From NCBI RefSeq assembly GCF_003369795.1, contig NZ_CP026730.1, positions 6,997,001-7,061,000 of the forward strand: DNA of 64,000 nt, given 5' to 3'. Both the position numbers and the translations under genes were made by a program. Source of the stretch: Streptomyces sp. CB09001 (GTDB lineage: Bacteria > Actinomycetota > Actinomycetes > Streptomycetales > Streptomycetaceae). Shown here in pieces: positions 1 through 8,894 of this stretch (positions are counted from its first letter, which is position 1; each line of letters starts with the position of its first letter). The notes below the pieces were generated by a model that saw only the letters and a list, made by a program, of their open reading frames with translations, was not told the DNA's origin and did no database searches.

Positions 1-143
1 CGCCGGCCACCCGGGAGAGCCCGTCGGACGACGGAGCCGCCCAGGCGGCCAGCGACACGGCGCAGGCCGCGGAGGCCGCCGCCCAGGCCCTCGCCGACGC
101 GGCCAGGGCCAACGGCGTACCCCCCGAGGGCCACGCGGCGTGA
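1..143 (+). CDS. C-terminal end of an unidentified protein (partial)
   Basis: An open frame runs in from the left edge and stops at TGA 141-143. The visible 46 residues are rich in Ala, Asp, Glu and Gln and end in GVPPEGHAA. Third codon positions are nearly all G or C, as in real genes here. The tail looks like a low-complexity or coiled C terminus. No domain is recognisable and no function can be given. It converges on the pectate lyase gene with only three bases between the stops. Confidence 0.55.
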   Translation, partial: PATRESPSDDGAAQAASDTAQAAEAAAQALADAARANGVPPEGHAA

Positions 144-146
144 CGG

Positions 147-1727
147 CTACGGGGTGACCCGGTTGCCGCCGAAGGTCACCACGAGGGTGCCGCCCGCGTC
201 GAAGGACCAGTCCAGGGCGCCCGCGTACGCGGCACACCGGGAGCCGTTCGAGCCGGTCCAGAACTGGTTCGAACCGTCGGCGTCGCCCACCGTCTTGTCG
301 TTCGACCCGTCGTCGGCGCGGCACGAGGTGTTGTTCCGGAACACCGAAGTGCCCTTGTCGAAGGAGAAGTTGCGCTCGGCGTTGTCGACGCTCACGTTGT
401 CCGAGATCGTCATCGTGCCCGGGTTCGAGTTGTAGGTGAACCCGTGCTTGCCGTTGTGGTAGGCGATGCTGCGGCGCACCACGTGGTCGACCTCGATGTC
501 CTCGCCGCCGAGCTTGTAGCCGTTGCGGTCGCCGCTGGAGTTCTGCGTGCCGTCGGAGAGGGTGCCGTTCTCGTAGGCCAGGGAGTCCTCGATCGTGACC
601 GCGCCGATCGGGCCCGTCTCGGACTTGGTGTAGAGGTCCCAGCCGTCGTCGATGTTGTTGTGGGACACGGCGTCGCGGAAGACGTTGCCGGGGCCGACGG
701 TGAGCTTGGCGGCGAAGCCGTCGGCGTCCTCGCCGTCGGAGTCGGCGTTGTCGTGCGACTCCGCGCTGAGGATCAGGTTGTTGGACGGCCACTGGTCGCG
801 GGGTGTGTCGGAGGTCGTCCGCGAGAGCTGCAACCCGGTGTCGCGGTTGAACCGCGTCACCGTGCGCTCGAACACGTTGTTGCTGCCGCCGACGAAGATG
901 CCGTTGTCCCCGGCGTGTTCGACGACGATGCCCTCGACGTGCCAGTACGAACCGTTGACCGCGAGCCCCCGGTTCGAGGAACTCTCCGACTGGGCCGAGA
1001 AGTTCAGCACCGGTGTCTCGCCCGGGTAGGCGGTCAGCTCGGTGCGGTCGCCCGAGGTGCCGTCGTTGCCCTGCGGGACGGTGACCGTCTGCGCGTACCG
1101 GTAGGTGCCGCCGCGCAGGTAGATCGTCCCGCCGGGGGAGACCCGGTCGATCGCCGAGGTGAGGGTGGTCGGGTCGGACTCCGTCCCGGCCGCGCCGGCG
1201 CCGCCGTTCGGCGAGACGTACAGTGCGGAGCCGGACGGCGGCGGTGTGGTGTCGTCGCCGGCCACCTCGGCGTCGACGTAGTCGACGTTCGGCAGTCCGG
1301 CGGACGAGGTGGGGCTGAGCCTGACCGTGTTGTTCCCGGCCCGCACCGGCACCGTGACGGTCTTCGTCACCCACGTGTCCCAGGCGCCGGTGGACTCGAA
1401 CGCGGCCGAGGCGACGCTCGAACCGTTCACCATGATGTCCGCGGCCCGTGTGCCGTCGGTGCCGTTCGCGAAGCGCACGTTCAGCGTCGCGGTCCCCGCG
1501 GCGGGCGTGCCCACCGTGAACTCGGCGAAGGCGCCGACCGCGTTGGTGCCGTTGCAGAAACCGCTGCCGGAGTAGCCGGACCAGTCGGAGTCGATGGTGC
1601 CGGTGCAGACCGCCGACGTGGTTTCGGCCTCGTAGCGGGCGGACGCGGCCTGCGCGGACGTGCCGGACAGAGCGACGAGCGTGCCGCCCAGCAGGGCGAC
1701 GCTCGCGATGACGGGTCTCACTTGCAT
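147..1727 (-). CDS. Secreted pectate lyase, family PL9, with N-terminal CBM35/CBM6-type module
   Basis: 526 aa. The start is the ATG at 1727, preceded by TGGAG; the open frame upstream of it is not coding-like. Residues 1-28 are a signal peptide ending in SAQA. About 30-160 form a carbohydrate-binding beta-sandwich (RYEAETTSAVC, WDTWVTKTV), followed by a DDTTPPPSG linker. From about 175 to the end there is a right-handed parallel beta-helix. The stretch DGEDADGFAAKL matches the PL9 calcium-binding Asp cluster and catalytic Lys. It should cleave pectate by beta-elimination outside the cell. It is a lone gene with its own promoter and LacI-type operator. PL9 is well supported by motif; the exact substrate is inferred. 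Confidence 0.85.
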   Translation of the reverse strand: MQVRPVIASVALLGGTLVALSGTSAQAASARYEAETTSAVCTGTIDSDWSGYSGSGFCNGTNAVGAFAEFTVGTPAAGTATLNVRFANGTDGTRAADIMVNGSSVASAAFESTGAWDTWVTKTVTVPVRAGNNTVRLSPTSSAGLPNVDYVDAEVAGDDTTPPPSGSALYVSPNGGAGAAGTESDPTTLTSAIDRVSPGGTIYLRGGTYRYAQTVTVPQGNDGTSGDRTELTAYPGETPVLNFSAQSESSSNRGLAVNGSYWHVEGIVVEHAGDNGIFVGGSNNVFERTVTRFNRDTGLQLSRTTSDTPRDQWPSNNLILSAESHDNADSDGEDADGFAAKLTVGPGNVFRDAVSHNNIDDGWDLYTKSETGPIGAVTIEDSLAYENGTLSDGTQNSSGDRNGYKLGGEDIEVDHVVRRSIAYHNGKHGFTYNSNPGTMTISDNVSVDNAERNFSFDKGTSVFRNNTSCRADDGSNDKTVGDADGSNQFWTGSNGSRCAAYAGALDWSFDAGGTLVVTFGGNRVTP

Positions 1728-1780
1728 CGTGTCTCCAGGGGGTTGGGTCCGAGCAGGACTCGGTGGGAGGATCAACTGGA

Positions 1781-1792
1781 GAAAGCGCTTTC
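1781..1792 (-). promoter_or_regulatory. LacI-type operator of the pectate lyase gene
   Basis: The perfect palindrome GAAAGCGCTTTC lies between the promoter and the lyase start, 18 bp downstream of the -10 box. It is the typical core of LacI-family operators for sugar-responsive repressors. A bound repressor here would block early transcription. No regulator gene is adjacent. Confidence 0.6.
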
Positions 1793-1809
1793 CCGGGTCT
1801 TCGTGTCGG

Positions 1810-1838
1810 ACCCTAGAGACTTGCCGTGGACGCGTCAA
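1810..1838 (-). promoter_or_regulatory. Promoter of the pectate lyase gene
   Basis: On the minus strand, TTGACG (1833-1838) and TAGGGT (1810-1815) are separated by 17 bp. This is an almost ideal vegetative (HrdB-type) promoter, about 80 bp upstream of the start codon. Confidence 0.65.
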
Positions 1839-1910
1839 TGGTCTGGTATCTGATTCCTGTTCACAGCTATGAACCACCGCATGAGTGAGTCTCCGGCCGC
1901 CGTCCTGTAC

Positions 1911-2888
1911 TCAGCCGAGAGCGGGCCCCGTGACGGGGCGGCCGTCCGCGTCGTAGGGCCAGACATTGGTCCGGCAGCCGTGCAGCCCCTTGATCTGCTG
2001 CATCATCACCGGCGCCGGACGCCCCGCCCCGGGGCAGCCCTCATGGCCGTGGCCGAGGAAGTGCCCGACCTCGTGGTTGATGATCAGCGCCCGGTACGAC
2101 GTCACGTCGTCCGCGTAGTACTTCGTGGCCAGCAGCCACCGCTTGAGGTTGACCATGACGTCCTGGCCCACGTTGCAGTTGACCTCGCCGCCGGTGTCCA
2201 GGCCGTACTGGCCGCATATGTCGTCCACCGTCGCCGCCGTGGCGAGCCGTACCCGGAAGTCGGACGCGCCGCCGGACACCCGCCGGAACCCCACCTTCCC
2301 GTCGGCCGTCCAGCCCCGCTCGTCGGCCAGGATGCGCTCGACCTCGGCCGCGACGGCCGGTGCCGAGATCCCGATGCCGTCCTCGACCTGCACCACGTAC
2401 GTCAGCGTCCGCCCGCTGCCGCCGACCCGGTCGCCGCTTCCCTCCGCGGTGGCGAACGTCCCGGGGCCGGTCGACGGAATCGAGCCGGGGTCCGGCCTCT
2501 GGTCCTGCCCCTTCCCGTACTTCCCGTACTTCTCGCCCGCGCCGTACTTCTCGCCCTTCGCGCCCTTCTCGTCCTCGTCCGTCCCGTCCGTCTCCTTCGC
2601 CGGTGGGGCGGTCGGCCCGTCCTTCGGCGCGTCCCCCGTCCCGTCGGCCCGGTGCGACTCGGATCCCTCGGTCACGGAGGACGCACCGGCCGTGTCGGTG
2701 GGGCCGCCGGCGGGTTCCGAGGCCCCCCTGAGGGCCAGCCCGCCGGCGAGCACCAGGACGGCCCCCGCCGCGAGCCCCGGCCACAGCAGGCGGGGACGGC
2801 CGCCCCGTCGGCGGCGGGAGCGGCCGCCGCGACGTCGGCGGCCCGCGGCGGAGGACGGTGGGGGAGTCGGTCGGCGGCGCTCATTCAT
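1911..2888 (-). CDS. DUF3152 protein, membrane-anchored metalloprotease-like
   Basis: 325 aa from ATG 2888; the reading frame upstream is not convincing. The first 35 residues are very rich in Arg and Pro, followed by one membrane segment (about 35-57), so most of the protein lies outside the cell. A charged, low-complexity linker (about 60-140, KYGKGQ repeats) leads to the DUF3152 domain. Near the C terminus is INHEVGHFLGHGHEGC, a HExxHxxGH zinc site of the metzincin kind. The domain is annotated only by number in the family literature, so peptidase activity is inferred. It is divergent from the response regulator gene with a 113-bp shared control region. Confidence 0.75.
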   Translation of the reverse strand: MNERRRPTPPPSSAAGRRRRGGRSRRRRGGRPRLLWPGLAAGAVLVLAGGLALRGASEPAGGPTDTAGASSVTEGSESHRADGTGDAPKDGPTAPPAKETDGTDEDEKGAKGEKYGAGEKYGKYGKGQDQRPDPGSIPSTGPGTFATAEGSGDRVGGSGRTLTYVVQVEDGIGISAPAVAAEVERILADERGWTADGKVGFRRVSGGASDFRVRLATAATVDDICGQYGLDTGGEVNCNVGQDVMVNLKRWLLATKYYADDVTSYRALIINHEVGHFLGHGHEGCPGAGRPAPVMMQQIKGLHGCRTNVWPYDADGRPVTGPALG

Positions 2889-2988
2889 GATCACAAAGCC
2901 TGCCCGGGACGTGTGATCGTCCGTGGACCGCTTTTGGACCGCTGTGTAACAGCCGTCACCCGCCCGTGGTCTGCCACCCCCGCACACG

Positions 2989-2994
2989 CATACT
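2989..2994 (+). promoter_or_regulatory. -10 box of a probable leaderless promoter (response regulator gene)
   Basis: CATACT is followed by exactly 7 nt and then the ATG at 3002, and no Shine-Dalgarno sequence is present. This geometry puts the transcript start at the start codon. No clear -35 is visible. Confidence 0.4.
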
Positions 2995-3001
2995 GAGATC
3001 C

Positions 3002-3691
3002 ATGCCACGGGTCCTGATCATCGAAGACGACCGCGCCGTCCGGGACGGCGTGCGACTGGCCCTGCGCCGGCAGGGGCACGAGGTGGCCGCCGCCGCGACC
3101 GGCGAGGACGGACTGGAGCAGCTCCGGTCCTTCCGGCCCGATGCCGTGGTCCTCGATCTGATGCTCCCGGGCATGTCCGGCCTCGAGGTGTGCCGCCGCA
3201 TACGCGTCCGCGACCAGGTGCCGATCATCATGGCCACCGCCCGCGGCGACGACGCCGACATCGTCGTCGGACTGGAGTCCGGAGCCGACGACTACGTCGT
3301 CAAACCGGTCCGCGCCCGCATCCTGGACGCCCGCATACGCGCCGTGCTGCGCCGCGTGGGCGGCACGCCGGACGACCAGGGCACACCACGCACCGAACAC
3401 CACGGCGACCTGGTCATCGACCGGGCCGGGCTGACCATCACCCACCAGGGCCGGCCGGTCGTCCTCGGCCCCTCCGAACTGCGACTGCTGCTCACCCTGT
3501 CCGCCTCGGCGGGCCAGGTGTTCAGCCGCCAGCAGCTCCTGGAGGCCGTGTGGGAGCACAACTACCACGGCGACGCGCGGCTCGTGGACGCCTGCGTCAA
3601 GCGACTGCGGTCCAAGATCGGTGAGTCCCCGGGCAGCCCGCGCTACATACACACCGTGCGCGGTTTCGGCTACCGGTTCGGACCCCGGTGA
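3002..3691 (+). CDS. Two-component response regulator, OmpR/PhoB family
   Basis: 229 aa. The receiver domain (1-118) has the acidic pocket D9/D10, phospho-acceptor D52 (VVLDLMLPG) and K101. The C-terminal winged helix (about 130-228) ends in YIHTVRGFGYRFGPR, typical of OmpR-type DNA-binding domains. The start is ATG 3002, which fits MPRVLIIEDD as the classic receiver N terminus. It is translationally coupled to the downstream kinase by a GTGA overlap. It will act as a phosphorylation-dependent transcription factor. The target genes are unknown, but the linked kinase and lipoprotein suggest an envelope signal. Confidence 0.92.
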   Translation: MPRVLIIEDDRAVRDGVRLALRRQGHEVAAAATGEDGLEQLRSFRPDAVVLDLMLPGMSGLEVCRRIRVRDQVPIIMATARGDDADIVVGLESGADDYVVKPVRARILDARIRAVLRRVGGTPDDQGTPRTEHHGDLVIDRAGLTITHQGRPVVLGPSELRLLLTLSASAGQVFSRQQLLEAVWEHNYHGDARLVDACVKRLRSKIGESPGSPRYIHTVRGFGYRFGPR

Positions 3692-5199
3692 GAGCTCCCC
3701 GGGTGCTGCGCGCACTTATGGGGCTGCGCCTGCGGCTGGTGGTGACCTTCACTCTCGTCGCCGTCGTGGCCACGGTGACCACCGGCGCGCTGACCTTCCG
3801 TGAGGCACGCACCGGAGTCCTGCAGCAGAGCCAGGACACGGTGATCGAGGAGTTCCGGCACCGCGTCAACACCCTGGTTCCCAACTACCGGTTCCCGCCC
3901 GACGCGGCCGGCCTGAACTCGTTCGCCAACGACGTGTCCAGGGGCGGGCGGTCCCGGCAGTGGCGGGTCCTGGTCGCCTACCGGGACAAGAGCGCGACGT
4001 CCGTCCCCGGGGACTCGTTCGGGGAACTGTCCCCGGCGATGCGCGAGTCGGTGCGCTCCCGCCGGGCCACCGTGTTCCAGCGGGTCTCGCACGACGGTCA
4101 CTCCGCCCTCGTCGTCGGCATGCCCGTCACCTTCGCCGGCCAGTACACCACCGAGCGGCGGGCCTCCGGTCTGGAGGTCTACCTCACCGTGCCGCAGCAG
4201 GAGGAGCAGGGCTACGTCGACGCGCTGGTCACCGCGATCGAACGCGCCACCGTGCCCGCCCTGGCCCTGGCCGTCCTGATCGCGCTCCTGGCCGCCCGCG
4301 GCGTCCTGCGGCCGGTACGGGCGCTGCGCCGGGCGACCCGGAGCATCGCCGAGGGCCGCCTGGACACCCGGCTCGCGGTGCAGGGCTCCGACGAACTCGC
4401 CGATCTCTCCCGCACGTTCAACGAGACCGCCGCCGCACTGGAGGGCTCGGTGGCCGAACTGCGGCGCATGGAGGCCGGCGCCCGCCGCTTCGCCGCGGAC
4501 GTATCCCACGAACTGCGCACCCCGCTGGCGGCGATGTCCGCGGTCACCGACGTGCTGGACGAGGACGCGGCCGGGCTGGACGAGGACACCGCGACGGCCG
4601 TACGCCTGATCAGCGCGGAGACCACGAAGCTGGCCGCGCTCGTGGACGACCTGATGGAGATCTCCCGCTTCGACGCGGGCGCGGCCGCCCTGCACCTGGA
4701 CGAGATCGACCTCGCCGAGTCCCTGCGCCGCACGCTCGCCACCCGCGGCTGGCAGGACACCGTCGAGACCGGTCTGCCCGAACCGGGCGGGCTGCGCGGC
4801 CGGGTCGACCCGCGCCGTCTCGACGTGATCGTGGCGAACCTCGTCGCCAACGCCCTCAGGCACGGCGCGCCCCCGGTCCGCCTGGACCTGTGTGCCCAGG
4901 ACGACCCCCGGGCCGGGAGACAGGCGGTCGTCACCGTCCGCGACGGCGGGGACGGCATCCCCGAGAGCGTCCTGCCCCATGTCTTCGACCGCTTCTACAA
5001 GTCGGCCGACGCCCGCGCCCGGAGCGAGGGCAGCGGCCTCGGGCTGTCCATCGCCACGGAGAACGTACGCCTGCACGGCGGCACCGTCCGGGCGGCCAAC
5101 CACCCGGAGGGCGGCGCCGTCTTCACGGTCGTCCTGCCGCTGCGCCCGGACGACACGGCGGACCGGACACCGCACCCGGCGAAGGAGGACCGCACATGA
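3688..5199 (+). CDS. Sensor histidine kinase
   Basis: 503 aa, starting at GTG 3688, which overlaps the stop of the regulator gene. Membrane segments lie at about 18-35 and 188-204 and enclose an extracytoplasmic sensor of about 150 residues. A HAMP linker (about 205-258) follows, then HisKA with phospho-acceptor H274 (FAADVSHELRTPL). An HATPase_c domain has its N box near 385 and G boxes (DGGDGIP, GSGLGLS). It autophosphorylates and passes phosphate to the adjacent regulator. It overlaps the lipoprotein gene by ATGA, so the three genes form one operon. Confidence 0.92.
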   Translation: MRAPRVLRALMGLRLRLVVTFTLVAVVATVTTGALTFREARTGVLQQSQDTVIEEFRHRVNTLVPNYRFPPDAAGLNSFANDVSRGGRSRQWRVLVAYRDKSATSVPGDSFGELSPAMRESVRSRRATVFQRVSHDGHSALVVGMPVTFAGQYTTERRASGLEVYLTVPQQEEQGYVDALVTAIERATVPALALAVLIALLAARGVLRPVRALRRATRSIAEGRLDTRLAVQGSDELADLSRTFNETAAALEGSVAELRRMEAGARRFAADVSHELRTPLAAMSAVTDVLDEDAAGLDEDTATAVRLISAETTKLAALVDDLMEISRFDAGAAALHLDEIDLAESLRRTLATRGWQDTVETGLPEPGGLRGRVDPRRLDVIVANLVANALRHGAPPVRLDLCAQDDPRAGRQAVVTVRDGGDGIPESVLPHVFDRFYKSADARARSEGSGLGLSIATENVRLHGGTVRAANHPEGGAVFTVVLPLRPDDTADRTPHPAKEDRT

Positions 5200-5840
5200 A
5201 ACCGTCCGCGCGGGCCTGCCCGCTGCTGATCGCGGCGCTGCTCCCGCTCTCCGCCTGCGGCATACCCGAGACCGGAGTGGTCGAGGCGGGTGAACCCGCG
5301 ACCGGCGTCCTGGATCCGGGCGTCACGTCCGCGCCCTCGGAGTCCGTGCCCGAGGCGGTGCCCCTGGTCAAGGTCCCGCTCTACTTCGTCGAGGACGGCT
5401 CCCTGGTCGCGGTGGACCGCACGGTGCCGGGCTCGACCGACCTCGGCAGTACCGTGCTCCTGCTGTTCAACGGACCGGACGGCAAGGAGCGCGGGAGAGG
5501 GCTGACGACCGAACTGCCGCCCGCCGCCGCGGCCCCCACCATCCGCACCGACGGCACCGGGGTCAACGTCCAGCTGCCGCGGAGCGCCGGGATCCTCACC
5601 GACACGGCCGTCGACCAACTGGCCTGCACGGTCGCCGTCGCCCGGCTGCGACAGGACCCGGCACTGGGGAGCGCACAGGTGACCGTGGAGCAGCCCGGTG
5701 GCCGGCTGGCCGGCCGCTCCAGCGACGACTGCCCGTCCGGCGCCGACCGCGAGACCCCCGGGGACCCCGGGACAGCCGAGACCGTGCCGGCCCCCGACAC
5801 CGGCGAAGGCGTCGGAGGGACCGGCGGCACCGGCGGCTGA
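5196..5840 (+). CDS. Lipoprotein with GerMN-like domain, coupled to the two-component system
   Basis: 214 aa, ATG 5196 overlapping the kinase stop. The signal peptide ends in a lipobox (LSAC, Cys21). Residues about 60-165 (VKVPLYFVEDGSLVAVDR, then TVLLLFNGP) resemble the GerMN domain found in LpqB-type lipoproteins. The C terminus is a disordered Gly/Thr/Pro tail. It is probably anchored to the outer face of the membrane, where it may modulate the kinase sensor domain, as lipoproteins encoded with kinases often do. That role is inferred from operon position only. Confidence 0.75.
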   Translation: MKPSARACPLLIAALLPLSACGIPETGVVEAGEPATGVLDPGVTSAPSESVPEAVPLVKVPLYFVEDGSLVAVDRTVPGSTDLGSTVLLLFNGPDGKERGRGLTTELPPAAAAPTIRTDGTGVNVQLPRSAGILTDTAVDQLACTVAVARLRQDPALGSAQVTVEQPGGRLAGRSSDDCPSGADRETPGDPGTAETVPAPDTGEGVGGTGGTGG

Positions 5841-5947
5841 CGGCTCACAGGCAACCCCAAGGATCCCCATGCCCTCCTCCAACACAGGGCGCCCGCAAGG
5901 GCGTTGCCCCGAACCGAGGTACCACCGAGGTGTTGAGGAGCGGATTC

Positions 5948-8752
5948 TTGATACGTGCTCGAACGCTGTGGGCCGCCGCGACAGCGGCCCTGACCCTGGT
6001 GGGCGTCGCGCCCGCCGCGGCCCAGGCCGCGCCGGAACCACCAGGCGGCCCCGCATCCGTGCGGGCGGCACCGAACGGCGCCGCCCACCTGCCGCCCGGC
6101 TGGCGGATCACCGGCACCGGCGAGGCGAGATCCCTGGAGTGGCGCTCCCCGCGGGTCGTCCCGGCCGGCGACGCACGGGTGGAGTTCCACACCGCCGGCC
6201 GCCTCCTCGGCGTACCGGAACCGGACCGCGACGGCAGGACCTTCCGCTTACCGCTGGACGAGACCCGGCCGGGCGCACCGCACGGGCTGACCGACCTCCA
6301 GGTCCGCGCCGCGGGCCGCCGGCTGGACCAGGAACCGGGAGCCGCCGCCCGCCAGCGCCGCCCCTCCCAGGCGCCCCCGGCGAAACTCCCGCCCCAACTC
6401 CCCGCCGGCACCGTCGACCCGGGCCGCCCCGGCCGGTTCGCCACCACCACCGGCGAGTACACGCTCGACCCGGTACGACTGTCCGGCCTGTCCGCCCCGG
6501 TCGAGATGCGGGGCGTGGTCGTCGCACCGAAGGGAGCGACCGGCGAACGCCCCCTCGCACTCTTCCTGCACGGCCGCCACGCCACCTGCTACGTCCCCGG
6601 CCAGGGCGAGGAGGCCGTCACGATCGACTGGCCCTGCGCCGACGACGCCCGGCCCATCCCCAGCCACCGCGGCTACCTCCAGGACCAGCAGCTGCTGGCC
6701 TCCCAGGGCTATGTGACCGTCTCGATCTCCGCCAACGGCATCAACGGCCAGGACGGCTACCTCGAGGACGGCGGCGCCCAGGCCCGCTCGTCACTGGTGC
6801 GCTCGCACCTGGCCCGCTGGGCCGACTGGGCCGCCAAGACCTCCGCCGCTCCGGCCGCCGTACGCCGGGGCCCGAGGGCCGACCTCTCCCGCGTCCTGCT
6901 GGTCGGTCACTCCCGCGGCGGCGAAGGCGTCGACCGGGCGGCCATGGACAGCCTGTACCCGCCGCCCGCGGACCAGGACGGCCACCCGGGGCGGGCCCGC
7001 TGGACCATCCGCGGCACCGTGCTCATCGGCCCCACCGCCTTCGGCCAGAACCCGGTGCCCGACGTGCCGTCCCTGACCATCCTGCCGGGCTGCGACGGCG
7101 ACGTCTCCGACCTCCAGGGGCAGCTGTACGTCGACGGCACCCGCGGCGTGAGCCGGGGCAGGGCCCTGCACAGCGCGGTCCACATCACGGGCGCCAACCA
7201 CAACTACTTCAACAGCGAGTGGACGCCCGGCCAGGCCCAGGCACCCGCGTCCGACGACTTCTGGGAGGACCCCGAGGACCCCGACCCGGTCTGCTCGGCG
7301 GACAGCCCCACCCGGCTCACCGCCGGGCAGCAGCACCGGGCCGGCGCGACCTACATCGCCGCCGCCGCCCGGCTGTTCGTCGCCGGTGACGACCGGGTGC
7401 GTGAACTGGTCGACGGCACCGGCCGCCGCGCTCCCTCGGCCGACCCGGCCCGGGTGCTGACCCACGCGGTCGGCGCCGGCCGCGGCGCCGGGTTCCTGCC
7501 GGACGCCGGCGTTCAGGTGACCGGCGGCGGACGCCTGTGCTCCGCGGTCGACCCCGACCCGGGCGTCGCCTGCCTCGGCGAGGACGCACACGGCTCCTCA
7601 CCGCACTTCGCCTACTGGCAGCCGGAACGTGAGACCGGCCGCGGCGCGATCGCCCTGGACTGGTCCGCGCCCGGCACCGCGACCCGGGTCCGTCCCGCCG
7701 CACCCGTCTCGCTGAACGGCGCGCGGAGCCTCGCCCTGCGCGTCATCGTGCCGCCGGGCAGCACCGGCACCCGGCTCGACGTGGCCGTCACCGACGCCGC
7801 CGGCCGGCGTGCCACCCTCGGCAGCGTCCACGCCGACGGCCTGCCGGGCAGCGAACGCACCGCGTCCTACTGGGCGCAGGAACTGCGCGTACCGCTCACC
7901 GCCGCCACCCGCGCCGGAGTCGACCTGCGCCGCGTCAGCACGCTGGAACTGACGCCCCGTTCCCGCACCGGCAAGGCCTGGCTGATGGACGCCTACGCCT
8001 GGCATCCCGGCACGCCCCAGGTGCGGCCGGCCCCGCTGGCCCGCGTCGACGTCGGCCGGACGACGGTCGAGGAGGGCGACTCGGGCGTGCGCACCTACCA
8101 CGTCCCGGTGCGGGTCTCCGGCAAGGGCACCGGCACGGTCCGGATGTACGTCATGGAAGGCTTCGGCACGGCGGTCGAGGAGCGCCTGGTCACCGTACGG
8201 TCCGGCCGCCCCTTCGTCGACGTGCCCGTGAAGGTGACGGGCAACAAGCGCTACGGCGGCGACTCGAACCACGACCTGCTGGTCAAGGCGGTACACGGCT
8301 CGGTCGTCGGCTCCTACGCCGGCGGCGTGACGGTCGCGGAGGACGACCCGATGCCGAAGATCGACGTCACGCCCGTCGCCGACAAGGTCACCGAGGGGCA
8401 GCCGCTGCGCTGGCGGGTCTCGCTCTCGGAACCCGCCGACGTGGACCTGAACACCGTGCTGGTACCGGTCCCCGACGACACCCGTCCCGAGCTGTCCACC
8501 AAGGACGTCGACCACGACTGGCTCCTCGACACGGTGGGCGAGGTCCCGGACGGGGAGGTCCCGCTCTCCCGGCTGGACTACTTCGGGCTCTGGGTCTCCG
8601 TCCCGCCCGGTGAGACGGACGCCGAGGTGACGGTGCCCACCATCGCCGACGAGGTCGCGGAGCCCGCCGAGTACCTCGGTCTCCGGAACACCGACGACGA
8701 GGGCGAGCCGCAGGGCCCGGTGCTGACCGGCACCGTGCTCGACGCCTCGTAA
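5948..8752 (+). CDS. Large secreted alpha/beta hydrolase with C-terminal Calx-beta-like domains; contains a TTA codon
   Basis: 934 aa. I place the start at TTG 5948, because GAGGAG lies 7 nt upstream and the protein then opens with a clean signal peptide ending near AAAQA. Residues about 180-450 hold an alpha/beta-hydrolase core with the nucleophile elbow GHSRGGEG (Ser near 322) and a downstream GANHNYFN His region. The rest consists of beta-sandwich modules, ending in Calx-beta-like sequence (VEEGDSGVRTYHVPV, VTEGQPLRWRVSL). It is probably an extracellular esterase or lipase-like enzyme of unknown substrate. Codon 101 is TTA (6248-6250), so translation should need the bldA tRNA. Confidence 0.8.
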   Translation: MIRARTLWAAATAALTLVGVAPAAAQAAPEPPGGPASVRAAPNGAAHLPPGWRITGTGEARSLEWRSPRVVPAGDARVEFHTAGRLLGVPEPDRDGRTFRLPLDETRPGAPHGLTDLQVRAAGRRLDQEPGAAARQRRPSQAPPAKLPPQLPAGTVDPGRPGRFATTTGEYTLDPVRLSGLSAPVEMRGVVVAPKGATGERPLALFLHGRHATCYVPGQGEEAVTIDWPCADDARPIPSHRGYLQDQQLLASQGYVTVSISANGINGQDGYLEDGGAQARSSLVRSHLARWADWAAKTSAAPAAVRRGPRADLSRVLLVGHSRGGEGVDRAAMDSLYPPPADQDGHPGRARWTIRGTVLIGPTAFGQNPVPDVPSLTILPGCDGDVSDLQGQLYVDGTRGVSRGRALHSAVHITGANHNYFNSEWTPGQAQAPASDDFWEDPEDPDPVCSADSPTRLTAGQQHRAGATYIAAAARLFVAGDDRVRELVDGTGRRAPSADPARVLTHAVGAGRGAGFLPDAGVQVTGGGRLCSAVDPDPGVACLGEDAHGSSPHFAYWQPERETGRGAIALDWSAPGTATRVRPAAPVSLNGARSLALRVIVPPGSTGTRLDVAVTDAAGRRATLGSVHADGLPGSERTASYWAQELRVPLTAATRAGVDLRRVSTLELTPRSRTGKAWLMDAYAWHPGTPQVRPAPLARVDVGRTTVEEGDSGVRTYHVPVRVSGKGTGTVRMYVMEGFGTAVEERLVTVRSGRPFVDVPVKVTGNKRYGGDSNHDLLVKAVHGSVVGSYAGGVTVAEDDPMPKIDVTPVADKVTEGQPLRWRVSLSEPADVDLNTVLVPVPDDTRPELSTKDVDHDWLLDTVGEVPDGEVPLSRLDYFGLWVSVPPGETDAEVTVPTIADEVAEPAEYLGLRNTDDEGEPQGPVLTGTVLDAS

Positions 8753-8765
8753 CCCGACCGCCGCG

Positions 8766-8804
8766 CGCGGGCGCGGACCCGGCACCGCCCGGTCCGCGCC
8801 CGCG
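8766..8804. terminator. Hairpin terminator after the secreted hydrolase gene
   Basis: Perfect 14-bp inverted repeat (8766-8779 with 8791-8804), 11-nt loop, starting 13 bp after the hydrolase stop. There is no T tract, as is usual in Streptomyces. Confidence 0.6.
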
Positions 8805-8859
8805 TGCGCCAGGTGGCCCATCCGCCGGACGCCCGGCCCCGGCCTCGGCGTGGTCGTGG

Positions 8860-8884
8860 GGCTGAGCCCAGGGCGCCTGGGTAC
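8860..8884 (+). promoter_or_regulatory. SigB-type promoter candidate for ctaD
   Basis: GGCT (8860-8863), 15 bp, GGGTAC (8879-8884), matching the GNNT-N14-16-GGGTAC/T pattern of SigB-group promoters. An overlapping TACTCT (8882-8887) sits 7 nt before the ATG, so a leaderless HrdB-type start is an alternative. Confidence 0.35.
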
Positions 8885-8894
8885 TCTCCGCCGC

